From Mycobacteroides chelonae (GTDB lineage: Bacteria > Actinomycetota > Actinomycetes > Mycobacteriales > Mycobacteriaceae): a stretch of DNA of 64,000 nucleotides. The notes beneath the pieces were generated by a model. It worked only from the letters and a program-made list of their open reading frames with translations, made no database searches and was not told where the DNA came from. Positions 28,623 through 37,146 of the stretch are shown one piece after another (the first letter of the stretch is position 1; every line of letters starts with the position of its first letter). The position numbers were made by a program, and so were the translations under genes. The stretch spans positions 352,150-416,149 of the forward strand of contig JACHLF010000003.1 of the NCBI GenBank assembly GCA_014204435.1, given 5' to 3'.

Positions 28623-30622
28623 TCGGTGTGGGTAGGAACAGACGCAGGGAACTCAATCGGGCCTATCTGCCGGAACCCCAGGCCGGTGAGATCAACGGGA
28701 GCATCGCGGTGTGCGTAGTGGCATATCGCCGGCCAGATCTGCTGGATGATTGTCTACGGTCTTGTCGCGAGCATCTGGCCGAGCTGCCGATTCATGTATG
28801 GGACAACTCCGGCGCGAACTATCCCGGTATAGAGGCTGTTCGGGCGTCCTATCCCGAGGTCAGCTGGCATGAAACGGGCGAAAACCTCGGATTCGCCGCC
28901 GCGGTGAATCGGTTGGCGGCTCTTGTTCCGGGTGCCCATCTGCTGCTGCTGAATCCCGACGCCATCCTCACCGGTCCACTGACCCAGACACGAAACCAGA
29001 TCGCATGCGGTGCGCGCGTCGCCGCGGCAGCGCCGCAGATCGATCCGGCGATCCCGCATCCCGGGGCGCTTCCTTGGGACAACAGTCATCGCTCTCCGAA
29101 CCTGCTGCGCGCCTGGGTATCGCGTGCGGGATATGCGCCTGCCTGGCGCGGCCGCGTGATCTCCGAGCTGTATCGCACGCGTCCTACCGACGTCGACGGC
29201 TACCTCACCGGCGCTTGTCTGTTGATCAATCGCCGGGCGTGGAATGAAGTCGGCGGTTTCGACGAGGAATTCTTTCTCTATGGCGAGGAGGCCGACTGGC
29301 AGTTGCGTGCCCGTTCGGCGGGCTGGCAACTGGTCCTCGCGGACGAGCTCGGTATCACGCACAGCGCCAAGGGAACCGTCACCGGAGATCGTGAGCGCAG
29401 CATTCGCTCCGACGATCTGCTGCGAGCCAATATCGCGTTGACACTGGAACATGCGAAAGGCGTACGCGCAGCGGATCTGTACCTGGCCGGCACATCGGTG
29501 CTGGACCGTGTCCAGCCCGCCGCACGCAGGCTCCGCCAGACGCGGCTCCGAACCGGTACGGGCCGCCCCCAGATCATTCTCACGACGAATCGATTGGTGT
29601 ACGGGGGAGCGGAACGCCAACACGTGTTGCTGGCAACAGAATTGGACCGGCGCGGCTACGCCGTGACCATCGCCTGCATGCAGCGTTTCGGCCCGTTGGT
29701 GGCCGAGATTCCCGCGACCGTGCGGGTGGTACGCCAGCCGTGGTGGTATCCGGCATTCGAGATCGGGGAGGGTCCCGCGATCCTGGTCTCTGGAGATACC
29801 AACACCGAGACGGGTTGCGCCACGCTGTGGCGCGCGTCCGGACGTGAGCGCCGATGGCTGGTGGCGGCACACATTCCACCGGCGCTGGATACCGGGACCT
29901 ACTCCACGCCGCTGGCGGCCGCGATGAACCGCGCCGATGGCTTCATCGCGCTGTCGCGCCGGCACTGGGACGAGGTGTCGGCGCATCAGCGGGTGGGCAC
30001 CCGCTTCTTCACCGCCCCCAATGGCGTGGTGAACCGCAGCGACCTGCCCGCGACAGCACCGATGCGCCGGATCCCCAGCAGGCCCTTGCATTTCGTGATG
30101 CTGTCACGGATCGTCGAACACAAGAACCCGCACCTGCTGGTGGAGGCCCTGAGTGGGCTCACCGAATACGATTGGCGGCTCTCTATCTTCGGCGACGGGC
30201 CCGACCGTCCCAGGTTAGAGGCGCTCACCCCTGACACGGTGCGTGACCGGGTTCATTGGCGTGGTTGGTCGCCCGGGCCCGCGCACGCCCTGGCCGACTG
30301 CGATGTGCTCTGCGTTCCCAGTCGCAGCGAGGCCTTTCCCTTGGTGATCCTGGAGGCGATGGCACGCGCGGTGCCGGTCATGGGATCCGCGGTCTGCTCG
30401 GTACCTGACATGCTCGCCGACAGCAGTGGTGTGGTGGTCGATCCGATAGATGTCACATCGTGGCGCGCCGCGTTGCGGGATGTCCTTTCCTGCCCAAAGC
30501 GTTTGACGGCAATCGGGCGCAGTGGCTTTGAGCGAATGCGTGATTTGTACACTATTGAGACAATGGCGGACTCGTACGAGCATGCCTTCGCCGCGGTGCT
30601 CAGGGACTGGCATCTGCGATGA
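28619..30622 (+). CDS. Bifunctional GT2-GT4 glycosyltransferase fusion
   Basis: 667 residues with two complete catalytic domains. Residues about 28-290 are a GT2 rhamnosyltransferase-type domain: 'IAVCVVAYRRPDLLDDCLRS', 'TGENLGFAAAVNRL', 'LLLLNPDAILTGP', then 'DGYLTGACLLINRRAWNEVG' and 'GFDEEFFLYGEEADWQLR'. Residues about 318-660 are a GT4 domain: 'RLVYGGAERQHVLLATEL', 'FVMLSRIVEHKNPHLLVEAL' and 'SEAFPLVILEAMARAVPVMG'. The fusion could add two sugars in succession. Start GTG 28619 lies in the flippase stop overlap; the next gene starts within the stop codon (ATGA). Confidence 0.9.
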   Translation: MIGVGRNRRRELNRAYLPEPQAGEINGSIAVCVVAYRRPDLLDDCLRSCREHLAELPIHVWDNSGANYPGIEAVRASYPEVSWHETGENLGFAAAVNRLAALVPGAHLLLLNPDAILTGPLTQTRNQIACGARVAAAAPQIDPAIPHPGALPWDNSHRSPNLLRAWVSRAGYAPAWRGRVISELYRTRPTDVDGYLTGACLLINRRAWNEVGGFDEEFFLYGEEADWQLRARSAGWQLVLADELGITHSAKGTVTGDRERSIRSDDLLRANIALTLEHAKGVRAADLYLAGTSVLDRVQPAARRLRQTRLRTGTGRPQIILTTNRLVYGGAERQHVLLATELDRRGYAVTIACMQRFGPLVAEIPATVRVVRQPWWYPAFEIGEGPAILVSGDTNTETGCATLWRASGRERRWLVAAHIPPALDTGTYSTPLAAAMNRADGFIALSRRHWDEVSAHQRVGTRFFTAPNGVVNRSDLPATAPMRRIPSRPLHFVMLSRIVEHKNPHLLVEALSGLTEYDWRLSIFGDGPDRPRLEALTPDTVRDRVHWRGWSPGPAHALADCDVLCVPSRSEAFPLVILEAMARAVPVMGSAVCSVPDMLADSSGVVVDPIDVTSWRAALRDVLSCPKRLTAIGRSGFERMRDLYTIETMADSYEHAFAAVLRDWHLR

Positions 30623-31653
30623 GAATTCTCTGGTTGTCGCCGTGGATGCGCCCGCTGGCCCGCGTCCACGCCGAGGCCCTACAAGCTCGGGGCGCCTCGG
30701 TGTTGTTGGTGACCTCTGATCAGCATCCCGAGTCCGGCGCGGCGCGCGATTACGAACTGGTCTTGCAGCCCTCGCTGAAGTCCCCTGCCGGATGGGCTTC
30801 CTGGGCGCGCGCGGTGCCGCTGGTGCGCGCGTTTCGGGCCGATGTGGTGATCGCTGAACTTGTTCGCGATCCCCGCTGGCAGGTGTTCGGCGCCGGTCGT
30901 CCACGGGTGCTGCTCGTCCACGACGATCGTCCGCATGATGCTTCTGAGGCCGTATCACGATGGCGCAGTGGCGCATTCCGCCGTTGGGAGGCCGCTGCTG
31001 TTCACCGTGTGGCGTTCAGTGACTACGTCGCGCGGCAGATCGCCGACCGTGCCTCTTCTCCCGTCGGGGTGGTTCCTCTTGCCAGTGACCTCGATGGTTA
31101 CCGCGTGCCGCCATTGGTCCCCGCGTCCGGACGCCGGGACTTCGTCCTGGTCGGCCGGCTCAACGACTACAAGAACGTCGACGTGATCCTTCGTGCGTGG
31201 CAGGCGCATGTCGCCGGGCGGGGGTGGCGTGGTGACCAGCTGGTGCTCATCGGCGACGGCGATATCGGCGGTGCTTTGCCGGATTCGGTGCGGTGGGTCC
31301 GCGGCCGGTACAGCTATGACGAGGTTGTGCCACCACTGTCCCGGGCCAAGGCATCGATAGCGCACTATCGGCAGGCTTCGCAGAGCGGCGTCCAGACCCT
31401 CTCGATGCAACTGGGGGTCAACGTCATCGTCTCCACCGAAGGAGCGCTGCCGGAATTTCAGCCGCCCGGGCAGGCCCCGTTGGATCGTGACGACGTGGCC
31501 GGCCTCACGGCGGCGTTCGACTGCCATGCCGATCCGGTCACCGCCGCAGAACTTGGTGCGGCAGCACGCGCGCACTACGCTGAGACCTTCTCAGCGCCAC
31601 ACGCCGCCGCCAAGCTGTTAACGGTCTGCCAGGGACTTCCAGGTATGCACTAG
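30619..31653 (+). CDS. Family 4 glycosyltransferase
   Basis: 344 residues. 'MRILWLSPWMRPLARVHAEA' begins a GT-B N domain. 'DFVLVGRLNDYKNVDVILRA' and 'LVLIGDGDIGGALPDSVRWV' form the donor domain, and the usual E-x7-E region is replaced by 'QSGVQTLSMQLGVNVIVST', somewhat unlike the classical motif. It is coupled to the fusion gene by ATGA and overlaps the convergent minus-strand glycosyltransferase by 36 bp at its 3' end. Confidence 0.82.
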   Translation: MRILWLSPWMRPLARVHAEALQARGASVLLVTSDQHPESGAARDYELVLQPSLKSPAGWASWARAVPLVRAFRADVVIAELVRDPRWQVFGAGRPRVLLVHDDRPHDASEAVSRWRSGAFRRWEAAAVHRVAFSDYVARQIADRASSPVGVVPLASDLDGYRVPPLVPASGRRDFVLVGRLNDYKNVDVILRAWQAHVAGRGWRGDQLVLIGDGDIGGALPDSVRWVRGRYSYDEVVPPLSRAKASIAHYRQASQSGVQTLSMQLGVNVIVSTEGALPEFQPPGQAPLDRDDVAGLTAAFDCHADPVTAAELGAAARAHYAETFSAPHAAAKLLTVCQGLPGMH

Positions 31654-32715
31654 CTGCGCCTCCCAGCGCGCAATGTCGAGGCCGCGCATCGTTTCCCGTC
31701 CTGCGGCCGCCAACCTCGCGCGTTCCCCATGGTCGTTTGTGAGCAGGGTGAGGGCTGCTGCCAGGGCATCGAGATCGCCGGGTGTGACAAGCACACCGTT
31801 CTCGCCGTCGTGCACCACCTCGGCGATGGACCCGACTGGAGTTGTGATCACCGCGACGGCCGAGGCCATGGCCTCCAAGAGTGCCATGGGAAGCCCTTCG
31901 GCGTGACTGGGAAGTACGAAAATATCGGCACTGCTGAGCAATTGTGCTCCGGCATCCGCATCCAACCAACCGTGCACGGTGATCACGTCGGCGGCACCGG
32001 CCAAGGCCACCGCGGCCCGTGCCTGTTCCACCTCGCCGTCACCGGCAAGGTGGATATGCAGGGTCGCACGCACCTGTGGTGCGAGAACGGTTGCCGCCCG
32101 AATGATGTCGTAGGTGCCCTTGCGCTGCCCGAGTCGGCCCAGGCTCACCGCCGTCACCGAGCCCCCGCCCGAAGGGGTGGCCGTCTGCTCGGGGATGCGC
32201 ACCGGATTCTGCAGCACGGCAACGCAATGGGGCTCCAGCTGAAGACAGATGGCATATTCGTCAGCCAGGTGGCGGCCCAGGATAATCCACCGATCGGCAC
32301 GCAGTCCCCAACGCACACCGCGTCGCACCACGGGCCGTTGCTCCCGATACCACCCGGCGAAATCGAAGCTGTGGGCGTGGATGAGGGTCGGCACTCCCCG
32401 GATGTGCGCGGCCCGCAGGGGCAGGGCCTTGCGGACGACACTTCCGCCGTGGCCCAGATGGACATGCAACACATCGACCTGTCCGGTCAGCACCAACCAG
32501 GACGAGAGCAGCATGCCGCGAATGCCGACCCACAACCAGCGCCGCCGCCCGGCGTCCACATAGGTGGGCACCACACGCACCGTGACAGCGGGGTCAGTCA
32601 ACGCCGCCATATGGGACATGACGGTTGCCATGCCACCCCTGCTCTCGGGGCTGGCCGGGGCCGGACCTATGGCCAACACGCGCACGGGCCCGGGAGCGGG
32701 CAAGGAGTGGGGCAC
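31618..32715 (-). CDS. Family 4 glycosyltransferase
   Basis: 365 residues, clear GT4. 'RVLAIGPAPASPESRGGMAT' (glycine-rich N loop), 'VDVLHVHLGHGGSVVRKALP', 'TAVSLGRLGQRKGTYDIIRA', 'LHIHLAGDGEVEQARAAVAL' and the E-x7-E motif in 'PSHAEGLPMALLEAMASAVA'. GTG 32715 is preceded by a -10 box (TACACT, reverse strand 32727-32722) with six bases between, so the mRNA is probably leaderless. Its tail overlaps the convergent glycosyltransferase gene. Confidence 0.88.
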   Translation of the reverse strand: MPHSLPAPGPVRVLAIGPAPASPESRGGMATVMSHMAALTDPAVTVRVVPTYVDAGRRRWLWVGIRGMLLSSWLVLTGQVDVLHVHLGHGGSVVRKALPLRAAHIRGVPTLIHAHSFDFAGWYREQRPVVRRGVRWGLRADRWIILGRHLADEYAICLQLEPHCVAVLQNPVRIPEQTATPSGGGSVTAVSLGRLGQRKGTYDIIRAATVLAPQVRATLHIHLAGDGEVEQARAAVALAGAADVITVHGWLDADAGAQLLSSADIFVLPSHAEGLPMALLEAMASAVAVITTPVGSIAEVVHDGENGVLVTPGDLDALAAALTLLTNDHGERARLAAAGRETMRGLDIARWEAQLVHTWKSLADR

Positions 32716-32757
32716 GGGCCAAGTGTAGAGCTCAACTCCTCGGTATCGTTCCTAGCT
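32716..32757. promoter_or_regulatory. 42-bp divergent promoter with two leaderless start sites
   Basis: On the minus strand TACACT (32727-32722) lies six bases before the GTG of the GT4 gene. On the plus strand TATCGT (32744-32749) lies eight bases before the GTG of the GH6 gene. Both fit TANNNT -10 elements at leaderless spacing, and the two promoters nearly overlap, so the two genes may be co-regulated or compete for polymerase. Confidence 0.55.
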
Positions 32758-33792
32758 GTGACCGGTGCGCGAACCGTGCGAGATCACCATCCATCGATGA
32801 TCGGGATCGCCCTGCTGACGGTGCTGGCGCTGATAGCTGCGATGGTGCTGACTCGCGATTCCAGCAAGTTCGTTGCTTCCCGCGCAGTCGACACCGCCCA
32901 GCACCGCCTCGACACCGGTCCGTTGGTGCCGGGTGCGCTGGACGTGCAGTGGTGGGTGCGTACCCATGCCGAGGATCCTCGCGCGGCTGCCATCCGGGAT
33001 CGGATCGCGCACCATCCGATTGCGATGTGGGCGACCGGAGATGACGAGAACGACAGCCGCAACATCGGCGATATTGTCGCACGTGCACGACGCACGGGCG
33101 GTACCGCGCAACTGGTGCTGTATAACATTCCGGATCGCGATGACGGCTTCTCCGGACCACAGCGCGCGGTGACTCCCGCGGTCTACCGTGCCTGGGTCGA
33201 CCGGGTGTCAGCACTGGTGGGTGACGCCCGGCTGGTGCTGATCGTCGAGCCGGACTCCCTGTGGTTCGCCGATCGACAATCCTTGGAAGGCACCGATTTC
33301 GGCGATCGAATCGATTCCCTGCGGTACGTGGTGGACACCTTCTCCACACGGAACCGCAATGTACGCATCTACGTGGACGCGGGCACCTCGTCGGGTTCGG
33401 TGACTCCTGAGCGGATGGCCGCTCTGCTCGCGAAGGTTGGGGTTTCCGATCGGGTGGGGTACGCCGTCAATGTCTCGTCTTTCGCCCCGACATACCAGAT
33501 CACCACATATGCCCAACGAATCAGGGTGGCGCTGCAGCGCTGGTTCGGTGTGCCGGATCCGCGCTATGTAGTCGACACCTCGCAGAACGGCAACCCCGAG
33601 TGGAACTTCGACTGGTGCAATCCGGCGGGGCGCAGACTTGGCACGGAACCGGCCGTGTTGGGGCAATCTGACGGACTCGACATGAACCTCTGGGTTCTCG
33701 CACCCGGCAGTTCCAACGGTCCCTGTGGCATCGCGCCCGATGCGCCTGGGGGAGAGTTCAGTCCAACATTGGCGACTGCACTGCTGGGCTAA
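32758..33792 (+). CDS. Membrane-anchored GH6-family glycoside hydrolase (cellulase-like)
   Basis: 344 residues. A single N-terminal hydrophobic segment ('MIGIALLTVLALIAAMVLT', about 18-36) serves as signal anchor, then a GH6 domain. GH6 landmarks are 'TAQLVLYNIPDRDDGF', 'ARLVLIVEPDSLWF' (the proton-donor Asp of E-P-D-S), 'VGYAVNVSSFAPT', 'YVVDTSQNGNPEW' and 'WCNPAGRRLGTEP'. The final family motif, usually W-V-K-P-x-G-E-S-D-G, reads 'LWVLAPGSSNGPCG', losing Lys, Glu and Asp. Its place in a polysaccharide cluster suggests trimming or release of the polymer. The open frame extends upstream to 31729 but that part is antisense to another gene. Confidence 0.85.
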   Translation: MTGARTVRDHHPSMIGIALLTVLALIAAMVLTRDSSKFVASRAVDTAQHRLDTGPLVPGALDVQWWVRTHAEDPRAAAIRDRIAHHPIAMWATGDDENDSRNIGDIVARARRTGGTAQLVLYNIPDRDDGFSGPQRAVTPAVYRAWVDRVSALVGDARLVLIVEPDSLWFADRQSLEGTDFGDRIDSLRYVVDTFSTRNRNVRIYVDAGTSSGSVTPERMAALLAKVGVSDRVGYAVNVSSFAPTYQITTYAQRIRVALQRWFGVPDPRYVVDTSQNGNPEWNFDWCNPAGRRLGTEPAVLGQSDGLDMNLWVLAPGSSNGPCGIAPDAPGGEFSPTLATALLG

Positions 33793-34865
33793 CACAGGCC
33801 GGTCGCCCAGCGGCCCTGCAGCTCCGGGAAGTGCAGGCACACCTCCGTATACAGATCGGGCAGGGTGAGCAGCACGTGCTCAGGATCGGCGGCCAGAAGG
33901 TCGGCGGGCGACACAATCGGGATATCGGTCCCGGGCATCCGGCGGCCCTGTTTGGCGGGTGAGGCATCGGCGACCGCGAGTATCGATTCCGATGTCAGGC
34001 CCGCGCGGTGAAACAGGGCCACCGCACGCGACGGCGCTCCGTACGCGTACACCGCATCTCCCGAAGAACGCCTCTGGTCGAGCCACAGCACGAGGCGGCG
34101 CACCTGCTCGTCAACCACCTCGTGCAGCCGGCGTAGGCCATCTGCGGTCACCGCGCCGATTGCTTTTTCACGCTCCAGCATCTGCTGTACCGACGGTGGA
34201 AGCGGGTGGGTTCCGTGCCGTGCGGCCACGAGCACGGTGCCGCCGTAGAGGTCGAACTCCCATGCCTGCACTATCGACATCCCTGCGTCGGTGAGCATTC
34301 GGTGCAGAGCGGTCAGGGAGTAGTAGGCGAAATGACCATGCCGCAGGGAATTCCACTGGCCCAGTTCCACGATCGTGGCGATCGAGTGGAACTGCAGGAG
34401 TAACAGGCCGTCGGCTCCGGTGCGGTCTGCACGCATCGCGATGGCATCGGCTTGATCCGGATCGTGCATCATGCCGAAGCTGTCGAGCACTAGGTCTGCC
34501 GGCTCGTTGGTTGCGACCTGAAAACCTCTGGGAACTACGAGGTCGAGCCAGCTTCCCCCGTGCGGGCTGGTGAACTCGTGCACGGTGCGTCCGACGAGAA
34601 GCCCGGCGGCCTCCACTCGGCCGACCGCATCGGCAGCCTGGTCGCGGAGGGCCTGCGGTTCCACGGCCCGCGGCTCTTCGGTATCGGTGTCGTCGGTCTC
34701 GAGCTGGGCGAGCGCACAATCCGCACACAGCGTCATCGCCAGGGAGTGCACCGCGTCGTCGGTAGGCGAGCTGTCAGCGATGGGAAACAGGTCCCCGGCG
34801 GGAACCGCACCCAAGTCGAGCACCCGGTGCAGACGGTGGCTGCGGCAGTACCGGCAGGTGATCAT
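33789..34865 (-). CDS. Zn-type sugar C-methyltransferase homologue with degenerate SAM motif
   Basis: 358 residues in the three-part layout of sugar C-methyltransferases. The N-terminal zinc site is 'CRYCRSHRLHRVLDLGAVPA' plus 'LCADCALAQLE'; the middle domain ends with 'GHFAYYSLTALHRMLTDAGM' and 'DLYGGTVLVAARHG'; the C-terminal domain has 'DAVYAYGAPSRAVALFHRAG'. The glycine-rich SAM loop expected as 'V-E-V-A-S-N-D-G' reads 'VHEFTSPHGGSWLDLV', so cofactor binding is doubtful. ATG 34865. Tail-overlaps the GH6 gene by 4 bp. Paralogue of the gene at 37928. Confidence 0.8.
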   Translation of the reverse strand: MITCRYCRSHRLHRVLDLGAVPAGDLFPIADSSPTDDAVHSLAMTLCADCALAQLETDDTDTEEPRAVEPQALRDQAADAVGRVEAAGLLVGRTVHEFTSPHGGSWLDLVVPRGFQVATNEPADLVLDSFGMMHDPDQADAIAMRADRTGADGLLLLQFHSIATIVELGQWNSLRHGHFAYYSLTALHRMLTDAGMSIVQAWEFDLYGGTVLVAARHGTHPLPPSVQQMLEREKAIGAVTADGLRRLHEVVDEQVRRLVLWLDQRRSSGDAVYAYGAPSRAVALFHRAGLTSESILAVADASPAKQGRRMPGTDIPIVSPADLLAADPEHVLLTLPDLYTEVCLHFPELQGRWATGLC

Positions 34866-34907
34866 CGTTGGCGCCCCATTCCTTCCGCGGTACGGCAGGA
34901 TGACGTG

Positions 34908-35465
34908 GTGCGCATCCATACCACCGAGATCGACGGCGTGCTGTTGATGGAACCCACACCGCACCACGACGATCGCGGGTTCTTCACCCGCACGTTCGAC
35001 GCCGTGTTGTTCGACGAGTACCAACTCGCCGCGGGACGTGCGGTGCGCGCCTGCGATTTTCTCCAGGACTCCCAATCACGTTCTCGACAAGGCGTCGTGC
35101 GCGGTTTGCACGGACGGTCCGGAGAGGGCGAAAGCAAGCTGATCCGGTGCGCCCGCGGCGCCGTGTTCGACGTGCTGGTGGACGCACGTCCCGATTCGCC
35201 GAGCTTCGGGCGCTGGCAGAGCTTCACGCTCGACGATTCCACCTTGACGCACCTATTTGTTCCGGCCGGCATATTGCATGGCCATCAAGCGCTGACAGAG
35301 TGGGCCGACCTCTGCTATCGCATCGACCGGCCCCACGACCCGGCCGAGGATGTCTCTGTGGCCCACGACGATCCCGAACTCGCCATCGAGTGGCCCCTTG
35401 CGATCACGGTCATCAGTGCCAAGGACGCCGCCGCAGGCAGTTGGGCCACGCTGGCCGGCCGATGA
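34908..35465 (+). CDS. RmlC-like dTDP-4-dehydro-sugar 3,5-epimerase
   Basis: 185-residue cupin. 'HHDDRGFFTRTFDAVLFDEY' (R-G-x-F), 'FLQDSQSRSRQGVVRGLHGR' (the R-G-L-H catalytic His), 'KLIRCARGAVFDVLVDAR' and 'HLFVPAGILHGHQAL' (P-x-G-x-x-H-G) are all present. Epimerises a 4-keto-6-deoxy sugar nucleotide. The rmlC used for cell-wall rhamnose is normally elsewhere, so this is probably a pathway-specific copy. GTG 34908 was taken; GTG 34905 is adjacent. Confidence 0.87.
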   Translation: MRIHTTEIDGVLLMEPTPHHDDRGFFTRTFDAVLFDEYQLAAGRAVRACDFLQDSQSRSRQGVVRGLHGRSGEGESKLIRCARGAVFDVLVDARPDSPSFGRWQSFTLDDSTLTHLFVPAGILHGHQALTEWADLCYRIDRPHDPAEDVSVAHDDPELAIEWPLAITVISAKDAAAGSWATLAGR

Positions 35466-35470
35466 TCCAC

Positions 35471-36496
35471 TCACCGTGTCGCCGGTCGCAGACTGTCGTC
35501 GACGGCCCCGGATTCGCGCAGTCTCTTCAGGTGCGCCAGGCGGGTAAAGGATTGACGGAACATCGATTCGGACAGATTTCCGGCTACGCAGTGCTCATAG
35601 AGCTCCTTGGCACCCGCCGCGATCGACCACTGCGCCCGGTATCCGGGTAACGCCGCCCGAATCGCCGAGAAGTCGACGCGATAGGACCGAGGATCGGCAC
35701 CGGTTTCGCCGGTGATGGTCAGGGTCGAGTCCGGCACGGCGGCGACGGCGGCCTCCGCGATCTGTGCGACCGTCTGATTGTTCTCCTCGGTGCCCACGTT
35801 GAACGCCGCGCAGTGGATTACGTCCTGAGGCGCCGTCAGGCATTCCAGGAATGCGGTGGCTATATCGCGCGCGTGGACCAACGGGCGCCACGGAGTTCCG
35901 TCCGAGAGCACCCGAACCTCTCCGGTGAGCACCGCATGACCGACCAGGTTGTTCAGCACGATGTCGGCACGGAGCCGGGGTGAGTACCCGAAAGCTGTGG
36001 CGTTGCGCAGAAACACCGGCGAGAAGCCCGAATCGGCGATCGCCGCTACGTCGTCTTCGACGCGAACCTTGCTTTCTGCATACGGAGTGAGGGGTTTGAG
36101 CGGAGCGCTCTCGTTCACCAGATCCTCGCCGGCGGACCCATACACCGAGCAGGTCGAGGCGTATAGATACCGACTCACCCCGGCGTCCTTGGCCAGGCGC
36201 GCCAGGCGCACCGAGGCGTGATGGTTGATGTCGTATGTGAGGTCGGGTGCCAGCGCTCCCAACGGATCGTTGGACAACGCCGCCAAGTGAATGACCGCGT
36301 CGAAACCGGACAGCTGATCGGCCGTCACGTCTCGCAGGTCGACGGCAATCGACGGCGGATCCGTGAGTTCCGGACCCAGCACGCAGCCGGCGAACAGGCC
36401 CGAGTCCAGGCCGACGACCTCGTGACCGGAGTCGGCGACCACCTGCGACATGACTGTGCCGAGATAACCCTGGTGGCCGGTGATGAGAACCTTCAC
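35471..36496 (-). CDS. NAD-dependent sugar epimerase/dehydratase
   Basis: 341-residue extended SDR. Rossmann loop 'VKVLITGHQGYLGTVMSQVV', 'FDAVIHLAALSNDPLGAL', catalytic Ser/Thr in 'RYLYASTCSVYGSAGEDLV', Y-x3-K in 'LTPYAESKVRVEDD', and substrate loop 'FLRNATAFGYSPRLRADIVL'. A 4-reductase or epimerase acting on a nucleotide-linked sugar is likely. GTG 36496 overlaps the upstream PIG-L stop codon (GTGA), making one coupled operon of four genes. Confidence 0.87.
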   Translation of the reverse strand: MKVLITGHQGYLGTVMSQVVADSGHEVVGLDSGLFAGCVLGPELTDPPSIAVDLRDVTADQLSGFDAVIHLAALSNDPLGALAPDLTYDINHHASVRLARLAKDAGVSRYLYASTCSVYGSAGEDLVNESAPLKPLTPYAESKVRVEDDVAAIADSGFSPVFLRNATAFGYSPRLRADIVLNNLVGHAVLTGEVRVLSDGTPWRPLVHARDIATAFLECLTAPQDVIHCAAFNVGTEENNQTVAQIAEAAVAAVPDSTLTITGETGADPRSYRVDFSAIRAALPGYRAQWSIAAGAKELYEHCVAGNLSESMFRQSFTRLAHLKRLRESGAVDDSLRPATR

Positions 36497-37146
36497 AGTG
36501 CTGCTCCCACGTTGATTGTTGCCTTTTCTAGTACGAATGCCTCCGCGTACCGGCTGCGGCATTGGACACCGCGCACGCGCGCCAATGCCAGAAATGCCTC
36601 GCGATCGAACCAGTCATGTGGCCGCTGGGACGGATAGTGGGTGTAGATGAGTTCAGCTTTGCTGCTGGCGATCTCATCGCTCAGCGGCTGAAACACGGTC
36701 GGCGTGGGGGTATCGGTCTCCCACTTGATGATCTCGTAGCCGAGTATCAGGTGGTCGCGAAACTCGGTCGGCGCCAATGTGGCCAGCGTTCGGTGATCCT
36801 GATGAGCGTCATGTCGCTGCGGCGCAAACACCACCGTGGCCGCGGACTGACGACGAAACACCGCCACCGCCTCCTTGACCGCGTTCCAGTGTGCGGGTGC
36901 CCGACCGTCGGGAAAGTCGAGTACCTCGACGGTGAGATGCGCCCCGGGACACAGCGCACCCAACGCGGCTCGCTCCTCGTTCTCCCGTTCGGTGCCACCG
37001 CCCGAGAGCACCAGCGCTCGCACGCGCAGGCCGGGGTGCCGGGCCGCCACGGTCAGCAGTGTCCCGCCCATGCCTATGGCGATATCGTCGCAATGTGCTG
37101 CCAGCAGCGCGATCTCGCTGATCGAGCCAGTGCCGAGTTCGATCAC
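36493..37146 (-). CDS. PIG-L/LmbE-family deacetylase
   Basis: 217 residues. Zn-dependent N-deacetylase fold with the metal motif as 'LLAAHCDDIAIGMGGTLL' (A-H-x-D-D) and the second histidines in 'FAPQRHDAHQDHRTLATLAP'. Such enzymes usually remove N-acetyl groups from sugars; in this setting it probably works on the nucleotide sugar or a glycan intermediate. GTG 37146 overlaps the upstream stop codon, and its own stop codon overlaps the epimerase start. Confidence 0.87.
   Translation of the reverse strand: MIELGTGSISEIALLAAHCDDIAIGMGGTLLTVAARHPGLRVRALVLSGGGTERENEERAALGALCPGAHLTVEVLDFPDGRAPAHWNAVKEAVAVFRRQSAATVVFAPQRHDAHQDHRTLATLAPTEFRDHLILGYEIIKWETDTPTPTVFQPLSDEIASSKAELIYTHYPSQRPHDWFDREAFLALARVRGVQCRSRYAEAFVLEKATINVGAAL

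Noticed and set aside
31729..32757. Open frame upstream of and continuous with the GH6 gene
   Set aside because: It is antisense to a clear GT4 gene; its amino acids show no domain and the -10 box sits just before GTG 32758.
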